Of a stretch of 64,000 bases of DNA, positions 7,805 to 13,798 are shown piece by piece. Numbering within the stretch: position 1 is the first letter of the stretch; every line of letters starts with the position of its first letter. Position numbers and translations under genes: made by a program. The notes beneath the pieces are model-generated. The model was given only the letters and a program-made list of their open reading frames with translations, searched no databases and had not been told where the DNA came from. Source of the stretch: an uncultured Collinsella sp. (GTDB lineage: Bacteria; Actinomycetota; Coriobacteriia; Coriobacteriales; Coriobacteriaceae); NCBI GenBank assembly GCA_937950325.1, contig CALFDJ010000019.1, forward strand, positions 1-64,000, given 5' to 3'.

Positions 7805-7931
7805 GGGTAGTTAATTTGGGACGGGGCTTTTTTAGCTACCCTTTGACTGTCGACGAATCGATGGGTGCCAGGGCAAATATCAACTGGCATATGGGGGTAG
7901 CTAAAATAGCCCCGTCCCAAATTAACTACCC
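7805..7931. repeat. 127-bp element with 37-bp near-perfect inverted repeats
   Basis: 7805-7841 and 7895-7931 are inverted repeats matching at 36 of 37 positions, flanking 53 unrelated bases. Each arm begins GGGTAGTTAATTTGGGACGG and ends TAGCTACCC, so each arm is itself partly palindromic. No coding potential is apparent inside. It lies between aroC and pheA in the middle of the operon without breaking either gene. It resembles a miniature non-autonomous or REP-like element; no transposase is in the window. Confidence 0.85.
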
Positions 7932-7945
7932 TTGGGGTGGGTGGA

Positions 7946-9043
7946 CTAAAGCTGGCCTGCGTCCTCGAGGAGGGCGTCCCAGATGGCCAGCGCTGCGGCT
8001 GCTTCGGCTACGGGGACAGCTCGGGGGACGATGCAGGGATCGTGACGGCCGTGCACCGAGAGTTCGACATTTTCCATGGCGTCCATGTCCACGGTCTGCT
8101 GCTCGCGGCCAATGGAGGGCGTCGGCTTTACGGCCATACGCCACATGACGGGCGCGCCGGTCGAAATACCGCCCAGGATGCCGCCGGCGTTGTTGGATTC
8201 GACCTCGATCTTTCCGGTCTCGGCGTCGATGCGATACGGATCGTTGTTCTCGCTGCCGCGCATGGCGGCCACGGCAAAACCCATGCCAAACTCCACGCCC
8301 TTTACGGCGGGAATGCCAAACGCGATTTGCGCGATGCGGTTCTCGATACCGTCGAACATGGGGTCGCCGATGCCCGCGGGAAGCCCGTAAATGCCGCACT
8401 CCACGATGCCGCCGATGCTGTCGAGTTCGTCGCGCGCGGCCAGGATCTCCTCGCGCATGCGGCCGGCTGCGGCGGCGTCAATGCACGGCAGATCGTTCGT
8501 AAGGATCGCCTTGCGGTCGGCCTCGCGATAGACCATATCGTCCATCGGCAGGTCGGAGATGCCGCCGATCTGCGCGACGTGCGCCATGACCTGAATGCCG
8601 CGGGCCTCGAGTGCCTGCAGCGCAATGCCGCCGGCGATGCACAGGGGTGCCGTTAGGCGGCCGGAGAAATGCCCGCCACCAGCGACATCGTGCATGTTGT
8701 GATACTTCACACGCGCCGGGTAATCGGCATGTCCCGGACGGGGCTTGCGGCGCAGCTCGGAGTAATCCTTGGAGCGCGTGTTGGTGTTCTCGATAATCGC
8801 GGCAATGGGCGCGCCGGTGGTATGTCCATCGACAACACCGGCGATGATGTGGGCGGCGTCGGCCTCGCGGCGTTTGGTCGCGGTCTCGTCGCGGCCGGGG
8901 GCGCGACGGTCGAGGAAGGCCTGCAGCTCCTCCTGGTCCACAGCGATGCCCGCCGGGATGCCATCGAGCGAGCAGCCGATAGCGGGGGAGTGCGATTGGC
9001 CGAAGATGCTTAAGTGCAATACGTTGCCAAAGGTCGAGGACAT
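7946..9043 (-). CDS. aroC: Chorismate synthase
   Basis: A 365-residue FMN-dependent enzyme that makes chorismate from EPSP, of usual family length. Visible motifs are SIFGQSHSPAIG near the start (the family form is usually GESHG, so Glu is Gln here and Gly is Ser, while the active-site His stays), RRKPRPGHADYP, HDVAGGGHFSGRLTAP with the second His, and the C-terminal STGAPVMWRMAVKPTPSI region. The start ATG 9043 follows aroA by one base, so the two are tightly coupled. The downstream gene pheA is reached only after the 127-bp inverted-repeat element. Confidence 0.96.
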   Translation of the reverse strand: MSSTFGNVLHLSIFGQSHSPAIGCSLDGIPAGIAVDQEELQAFLDRRAPGRDETATKRREADAAHIIAGVVDGHTTGAPIAAIIENTNTRSKDYSELRRKPRPGHADYPARVKYHNMHDVAGGGHFSGRLTAPLCIAGGIALQALEARGIQVMAHVAQIGGISDLPMDDMVYREADRKAILTNDLPCIDAAAAGRMREEILAARDELDSIGGIVECGIYGLPAGIGDPMFDGIENRIAQIAFGIPAVKGVEFGMGFAVAAMRGSENNDPYRIDAETGKIEVESNNAGGILGGISTGAPVMWRMAVKPTPSIGREQQTVDMDAMENVELSVHGRHDPCIVPRAVPVAEAAAALAIWDALLEDAGQL

Positions 9044-9044
9044 G

Positions 9045-10364
9045 CTATTCCTCCTCGAGTGTGACCTTGCCGCCCAACAGGCGGTAGTGGTCGAAGAAAT
9101 CGGGATAGGACTTGTTGACGGCCTCGGCGCCGTGGATCACGACCTCGCCGGTGGCACGGCTCGCAGCGATGGCGGCCATCATGGCGATGCGGTGGTCGTT
9201 GTGCGAATCGACCTCGCCGCCGGTGAAGGCATCGACACCCTTGATGATGAGGTCGTCACCGGCGATGCGCACCTGTGCGCCCAGCGCGGTGAGCTCGCGG
9301 GTGGTGGTGACCAGACGGTCAGATTCCTTGATGCGCAGGCGCGCACAGTCACGGATGAACGTGCGGCCCTGAGCCAGCGAGGCCACGGCCGAGATAACGG
9401 GTACCAGGTCGGGAATGTCGTGGGCGCTCATCTCAAAGCCGGCGAGCTTGTCGGACTGCACGGTGGCGGCGTTGGTGGAGCGCACGATGCGGGCGCCAAA
9501 GCGCGAAAGCGCGGCAAGCACGTTGCGGTCGCCCTGCGCGGAGCTCAGCGACACGCCCTCCACGGTGATGGGGTCGGTGCCGATGGCGCCAGCGCACAAC
9601 CAAAAGGCGGCGTTGGACCAGTCGCCCTCGACGGCCACGCTGCCGGGCGTGCGGTACGAGCCACTGCTCACGCGGAAGTTCGTGACCTCGGGCTGACCGT
9701 CCTTGGCGGGAATGCGCTCGACGTTGACCTCAACGCCAAAGGCCTTCATGGCCTGGATCGTCAGGTTGATGTAGGGGCGGCTCTCAATGAGGCCGGTCAC
9801 CTGCACACAGGAGGGCTGGGCGAGCAACGGGGCCGCCAGCAGCAGGCCCGAGATATACTGCGAGCTCACGTTGCCCGGCAGCACAAAGGTGCCCGGGCGC
9901 ATGCGGCCGCTTGTCTTGAGCGGAAAACCGCCCAGACCCTGCAGGTCGCAGCCGGCGGCGATGATCTCGTCCGAGAGCGGGGACAGCGGGCGGGCGCCCA
10001 AGCGTCCCTGACCCACAAAAGTTGCTTCTGCGCCCAGCGCGCAGGCGACGGGCAACATAAAGCGGAGCGTGGAGCCGCTTTCGCCGCAGTCAAGCGTTCC
10101 GCCGGCAAGTGCCTTGAGCAGGCCAAACTCAATGCTCTTCATGGTGGGGTGGACCTGGAAGCCGTCCTCGACGGTCTCGATGCGAGCACCCAGGGCCGTA
10201 AGGCAGCGCACCGTGGCCTCGATGTCGGCGCAGGTGGTGTTGCAGGTGACGTGCGTCTCGCCGTTGGCAAGCGCAGCGCAGATGATGAGGCGATGCGCCA
10301 TCGACTTGGACGCGATCGCGGGAACGGTGCCCTTGAGCGGGGAGGGGGTGATGCGGGCTAGCAT
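9045..10364 (-). CDS. aroA: 3-phosphoshikimate 1-carboxyvinyltransferase (EPSP synthase)
   Basis: A 439-residue enzyme that joins PEP to shikimate 3-phosphate. It has the N-terminal ASKSMAHRLIICAAL motif (catalytic Lys and Arg), CGESGSTLRFMLPVA (phosphate-binding glycine region), GNVSSQYISGLLLA, VEGDWSNAAFW, and the C-terminal RIKESDR and DSHNDHRIAMM motifs. Length is normal. Its start overlaps the end of aroB by seven bases. The active-site glycine loop reads GESGSTLR rather than GNAGTAxR, as in the class II-like enzymes of many Gram-positives (from memory; this bears only on inhibitor sensitivity in general). Confidence 0.96.
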   Translation of the reverse strand: MLARITPSPLKGTVPAIASKSMAHRLIICAALANGETHVTCNTTCADIEATVRCLTALGARIETVEDGFQVHPTMKSIEFGLLKALAGGTLDCGESGSTLRFMLPVACALGAEATFVGQGRLGARPLSPLSDEIIAAGCDLQGLGGFPLKTSGRMRPGTFVLPGNVSSQYISGLLLAAPLLAQPSCVQVTGLIESRPYINLTIQAMKAFGVEVNVERIPAKDGQPEVTNFRVSSGSYRTPGSVAVEGDWSNAAFWLCAGAIGTDPITVEGVSLSSAQGDRNVLAALSRFGARIVRSTNAATVQSDKLAGFEMSAHDIPDLVPVISAVASLAQGRTFIRDCARLRIKESDRLVTTTRELTALGAQVRIAGDDLIIKGVDAFTGGEVDSHNDHRIAMMAAIAASRATGEVVIHGAEAVNKSYPDFFDHYRLLGGKVTLEEE

Positions 10365-11464
10365 GCGGATGCGTCTCCCTTCTGGCCGAGGCCCTCGGCA
10401 ATGAGTTCGTGGAAAGTGGAAAGCGGCGTGCGGTCGATGCTGCAGCGGCCAATGCCGTGCGGAATCACCAGGTCGATGGTGTCGCCCGCGCGCTTCTTGT
10501 CGTGGAGCGCCTCGGCAAAGACGGCGTCGGCATCTAGATCGCAGCGGGTCTTGAGGCCATGGCGGGCGCAGAGCTCCTCAATACGACCGGGCAGTGCAGC
10601 ATCGCAAACGCCGTGCAGGGCTGCGGCTCGCGTGATGATGCCCATGCCGATCGACACGCAGTTGCCGTGTCCGAGCTCAAAGTGCTCGCAGGCCTCGACG
10701 GCGTGTCCGGCGCTGTGTCCAAAGTTGAGGAGCTTGCGCTGGTTGGTTTCGCGCTCGTCGGCGACGACCACGGCGCGCTTGATGTCGATATTGCGGGCGA
10801 TGATGAGCGCTACGCGGGCCACATCGCGGTTGAGCAGCTCCAGCGTGAGCGGGGTCTTCTCCAGCTCGGCGAAAAGCTCCGGGTCGGCGATCACGGCGTG
10901 TTTCACAACCTCGCCACAGCCGTCGGCGAACTGCTCGGGCGTGAGGGTGGCCAGGCACCCCACGTCGGCGATAACCACGCTCGGCTGCCAAAAGGCGCCG
11001 GCCAGGTTCTTGCCGGCAGCCAGGTCGATGGCGGTCTTGCCACCCACCGACGAATCCACCATGGCGAGCAGGCTCGTCGGGATCTGCACAAACTTGCAGC
11101 CGCGCATGTAGGTGGCGGCCACAAAGCCCGTCACGTCGCCCACGACGCCGCCGCCGAGCGCCACGATAACGTCGGAGCGCGAAAGCTCGTGCTCGGCCAC
11201 AAACTCCAAAATGGCAACATAGGTTTCGGCGCGCTTATGGGCCTCGCCGGCCTCGAAGGTGCAGATGCTCACCTCGTAGCCTGACGCCTCCAGGCTCTGC
11301 TTAACGGGCATCTGGTAAAGCGGGCCCACGTTGGTGTCCGTCACGATGACGGCCTTGGTGCCGCCGGCAGTGGCGCGCACGAGCGGTCCCGCCTGCTCCA
11401 GCAAAAACGTGCCAACATGCACCTGGTAGGGGCGTGCAGTGTCGATATCGATGGTAATCGCCAT
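10358..11464 (-). CDS. aroB: 3-dehydroquinate synthase
   Basis: A 368-residue NAD- and metal-dependent enzyme that cyclises DAHP to 3-dehydroquinate. It shows the NAD-binding ALGGGVVGDVTGF, QIPTSLLAMVDSSVGGKTAID, the metal ligands in GCGEVVKHAVI (Glu) and LNFGHSAGHAVE with FELGHGNCVSIGM (His residues). ATG 11464 follows GAAAGGACC. The gene ends inside the first codons of aroA (seven-base overlap) and begins 36 bases after tyrA. Confidence 0.96.
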   Translation of the reverse strand: MAITIDIDTARPYQVHVGTFLLEQAGPLVRATAGGTKAVIVTDTNVGPLYQMPVKQSLEASGYEVSICTFEAGEAHKRAETYVAILEFVAEHELSRSDVIVALGGGVVGDVTGFVAATYMRGCKFVQIPTSLLAMVDSSVGGKTAIDLAAGKNLAGAFWQPSVVIADVGCLATLTPEQFADGCGEVVKHAVIADPELFAELEKTPLTLELLNRDVARVALIIARNIDIKRAVVVADERETNQRKLLNFGHSAGHAVEACEHFELGHGNCVSIGMGIITRAAALHGVCDAALPGRIEELCARHGLKTRCDLDADAVFAEALHDKKRAGDTIDLVIPHGIGRCSIDRTPLSTFHELIAEGLGQKGDASAC

Positions 11465-11500
11465 AAGCTATGGTCCTTTCGACCTGGCGTGATAGGTGGT

Positions 11501-12415
11501 CTAGTGGGAGGCCTCGTCGTCGAGCGCGCGCTTAATGCGGTCGCCCTCGGCAAGGAGATTCTCCAGATAGCGCTGGTCGCGGTCCTTAAGGGCGCGGCTG
11601 TAGGCGCCGAGCGATTCGATAAGATGGTCGATCTCGAAGGCGAGCGCGTCGGCGTCGTCGATCATGAGCTCGGACCACATTTGCGGGTTGAGGTGCGCCA
11701 CACGGGTGAGATCGCGATAGCTACCGGCCGAAAAGCCGTGGTGGACCTGGGCAGTGGGGCTTTTGACGTAGGCGTTGGATACCACGTGCGCAAGCTGGCT
11801 CGTGAAGGCGATGACGCGGTCGTGCTCGGCGGCGCTGGTCACGCTGAACTTGCCAAAGCCCAGGGGGCGCACCATCTCGCGCACCTGGCCCAAAAGCTCC
11901 AGCTTAAGTGCATCGTCCACCGCGGGTGGCACGAGCACGAGCGGGGCGCCCTGGAACAGGTCGGCGCGGGAGTGCGCATAGCCCGAGTACTGCGTGCCCG
12001 CCATGGGGTGCGCGCCCACAAAGTAAAAGCCGTGCTCGCGGGCAAGCTCAAAGGCACGTTCGCACACGATGCCCTTGACGCCCACCGTGTCGATCACCAC
12101 GGGGCCCATGATGGCGTCGGTGTCGGTGGCGTCGGCGAGCGCCTTGGCGTGCGTCTCGAGCCACTCGATGCATGCCTCGGGGTAGCAAGCCAGGACGATG
12201 ATGTCGCATTCGCCGAGTGTCTTGTCGTTGAGCTCTCCGGCGACAGTGCCCATGCTGGCGGCCGTCATGACATCGTCATCGGGGTCCCAGGCCAGCACGC
12301 GGACGCCCGCCTGTGCATAGCCGCGGGCAAAGCTACCGCCGATGAGGCCAAGGCCGACGATGCCGGCGCACTTGGGGCCGCCCTGGTTAACGCGCGCGTT
12401 TCTCACCGTACCCAT
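11501..12415 (-). CDS. tyrA: Prephenate dehydrogenase
   Basis: A 304-residue enzyme that oxidatively decarboxylates prephenate to 4-hydroxyphenylpyruvate for tyrosine. The N-terminal Rossmann motif is GIVGLGLIGGSFA; conserved segments include VGAHPMAGTQYSGY (with the catalytic His), and an all-helical C-terminal half (SQLAHVVSNAYV, GSYRDLTRVA). It stops before an ACT domain, unlike B. subtilis TyrA, so direct Tyr feedback through ACT is not expected. Located between aroF and aroB; only three bases separate it from aroF. Confidence 0.93.
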   Translation of the reverse strand: MGTVRNARVNQGGPKCAGIVGLGLIGGSFARGYAQAGVRVLAWDPDDDVMTAASMGTVAGELNDKTLGECDIIVLACYPEACIEWLETHAKALADATDTDAIMGPVVIDTVGVKGIVCERAFELAREHGFYFVGAHPMAGTQYSGYAHSRADLFQGAPLVLVPPAVDDALKLELLGQVREMVRPLGFGKFSVTSAAEHDRVIAFTSQLAHVVSNAYVKSPTAQVHHGFSAGSYRDLTRVAHLNPQMWSELMIDDADALAFEIDHLIESLGAYSRALKDRDQRYLENLLAEGDRIKRALDDEASH

Positions 12416-12418
12416 GGG

Positions 12419-13441
12419 CTACTCCATGGTCTCTTGGCAGACAACCTCGCGGATGGCTCGGATGCGGCGCATGGTGTCGTCGAACTGATCGGGGGTGAGG
12501 GCCTGGGCGCCGTCGGACCAGGCGCGGCTCGGCTCGTCGTGGACCTCGATCTCCAGGCCGTTGGCACCGCAGGCGGTCGCGGCGAGCGCCATGGGCTCGA
12601 CGTAGCGGGTGTAGCCGGTGGCGTGGCTGGGGTCGGCGACGACGGGCAGGTGCGACAGGTGGTGCAGCACCGGCACGGCGTTAAGGTCGAAGGTGTTGCG
12701 GGTGCGGGTCTCGAAGGTGCGGATACCGCGCTCGCACAGGATGACGTTGTCGTTGCCCTCGCTCATGATGTACTCGGCTGCCATAAGCAGCTCGTCGATC
12801 GTGCCGGACATGCCGCGCTTGAGCAGAATCGGGGTCTGGGTCTTGCCGACCTCCTTGAGCAGGGGGAAGTTCTGGGCGTTGCGGGCGCCGATCTGCATGA
12901 CGTCAATCTTCTTGTCCAAGAAGACCTGCACGTCGCGTGGATCCATGATCTCGGTGACGATCGGCATGTCGAGCTCGGCAGACGCCTCGCACAGCAGGTC
13001 GAGGCCGGCGGGGCCCATGCCCTGGTAGGCGTAGGGGGAGGTGCGGGGCTTGTAGGCACCGCCGCGCAGCATCGTGGCGCCGGCGGCCTTCACGCGGCGT
13101 GCGATGCGAATGAGGTTCTCGCCCTCGACGGAGCAGGGGCCGGCGATGACTTGGAACTGGTCGCCGCCGATCTTGACGCCGTGGCCGCAGTCGATGACGG
13201 AGTCCTCGGGGTGGAACTTGCGGTTGGCGCGCTTGAACGGCTCCGAGACGCGCTGCACGCGCTCGACGACATCCATGGACTCGAGCAGGAACGGGTCGAT
13301 CTTGGTCGTATCGCCCACCAGGCCGATGATCGTCTCGTTCTCGCCGCGCGAGACGTCGGTCTTCAGGCCTTTTTTCTCAATCCAGCTGACGATATGGCCG
13401 ACGGCCTCGTCGCTGGCGCTCTGCTTTAAAATTGCAATCAT
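12419..13441 (-). CDS. aroF: 3-deoxy-7-phosphoheptulonate (DAHP) synthase, type I-beta
   Basis: A 340-residue enzyme for the first committed step, condensing PEP and erythrose 4-phosphate. Residues 1-75 form a ferredoxin-like regulatory domain (MIAILKQSASDEAVGHIVSW), the Thermotoga-type domain that binds Tyr or Phe. The TIM barrel has AGPCSVEGENLI, RGGAYKPRTSPYAYQG, IGARNAQNFPLL, PILLKRGMSGTIDE, ILCERGIRTFE and VVADPSHATGY. Start at ATG 13441 with GAGGTGAGAG upstream. The open frame extends 16 codons further but without an SD. First structural gene of the aro operon and preceded by a possible attenuator. Confidence 0.95.
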   Translation of the reverse strand: MIAILKQSASDEAVGHIVSWIEKKGLKTDVSRGENETIIGLVGDTTKIDPFLLESMDVVERVQRVSEPFKRANRKFHPEDSVIDCGHGVKIGGDQFQVIAGPCSVEGENLIRIARRVKAAGATMLRGGAYKPRTSPYAYQGMGPAGLDLLCEASAELDMPIVTEIMDPRDVQVFLDKKIDVMQIGARNAQNFPLLKEVGKTQTPILLKRGMSGTIDELLMAAEYIMSEGNDNVILCERGIRTFETRTRNTFDLNAVPVLHHLSHLPVVADPSHATGYTRYVEPMALAATACGANGLEIEVHDEPSRAWSDGAQALTPDQFDDTMRRIRAIREVVCQETME

Positions 13442-13451
13442 GGTGTGCCTC

Positions 13452-13514
13452 TCACCTCGATGGATAACTTTTGCAAAAACGGCCCGCATCGCGAGCCGTG
13501 TATATATGGTGCAT
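13452..13514 (-). CDS. Possible aro operon leader peptide (20 codons)
   Basis: A short frame begins ATG 13514 and ends TGA 13452-13454, reading MHHIYTARDAGRFCKSYPSR, with two Tyr and one Phe. It starts only a few bases after the predicted transcription start, so it would be translated from a leaderless or nearly leaderless end; no SD is visible. It spans the terminator-like hairpin at 13475-13499 and its stop overlaps the aroF SD. Aromatic codons fit an attenuation peptide but three in twenty is not strong, so this may be chance. Confidence 0.35.
   Translation of the reverse strand: MHHIYTARDAGRFCKSYPSR
13475..13499 (-). promoter_or_regulatory. Terminator-like hairpin in the aro leader (possible attenuator)
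   Basis: On the minus strand ACGGCTCGC pairs with GCGGGCCGT (nine pairs, one G-T) around a 3-base loop, followed by a U-run and then the rest of the leader, about 35 bases before aroF. Its position between promoter and first gene fits transcription attenuation. It lacks a T-run in the plus direction. Confidence 0.6.
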
Positions 13515-13522
13515 GAGAGTTT

Positions 13523-13551
13523 ATACTATCTGACTCGCTTTTGCCTTCTAA
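13523..13551 (-). promoter_or_regulatory. Predicted aro operon promoter
   Basis: On the minus strand TTAGAA (13551-13546), 17 bases, then TAGTAT (13528-13523), with TATAAA overlapping it. Transcription would begin near 13516, about 75 bases before aroF. Confidence 0.45.
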
Positions 13552-13604
13552 AGTGAGCCGTTGCGCCGCGTCTTCCTCGGAATTGCAAAGCTTTTTCTTT
13601 TATT

Positions 13605-13634
13605 TTGATAGCCCGTGGTGCACTTGGGTATAAT
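13605..13634 (+). promoter_or_regulatory. Promoter of tRNA-Arg(CCG)
   Basis: TTGATA (13605-13610), 18-base spacer, perfect TATAAT (13629-13634); the tRNA begins 11 bases later, the usual distance for a stable-RNA promoter with a short leader. Confidence 0.75.
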
Positions 13635-13645
13635 GCCAAACGTTG

Positions 13646-13722
13646 GCCCTATTAGCTCAGGGGATTAGAGCGTCTGCCTCCGGAGCAGAAGGCCGTTGGT
13701 TCGAATCCAACATGGGGCACCA
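13646..13722 (+). tRNA. tRNA-Arg (anticodon CCG)
   Basis: Acceptor GCCCTAT pairs with ATGGGGC (one G-T pair), anticodon stem TCTGC/GCAGA encloses loop CTCCGGA giving CCG, which reads CGG. The T arm has GGTTCGAATCC and CCA is encoded. Confidence 0.97.
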
Positions 13723-13733
13723 TCGAACGTAAG

Positions 13734-13768
13734 ACCGTCCGAACCTCGCATGGTCCGGGCGGTTTTTC
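13734..13768 (+). terminator. Intrinsic terminator after tRNA-Arg(CCG)
   Basis: ACCGTCCGAACC pairs with GGTCCGGGCGGT (two imperfect pairs) and is followed by five Ts. Confidence 0.8.
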
Positions 13769-13798
13769 TTATACCGACGCGACGTGATGGGACGTGGT

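Noticed and set aside
7842..7894. Small gene or terminal-repeat transposon cargo inside the inverted repeat
   Set aside because: Only 53 bases, without start, SD or sustained frame.
11417..13429. Plus-strand open frame of 670 codons opposite tyrA and aroF
   Set aside because: Same mirror effect of GC-rich third positions; the minus strand has well-defined enzymes with all catalytic motifs.
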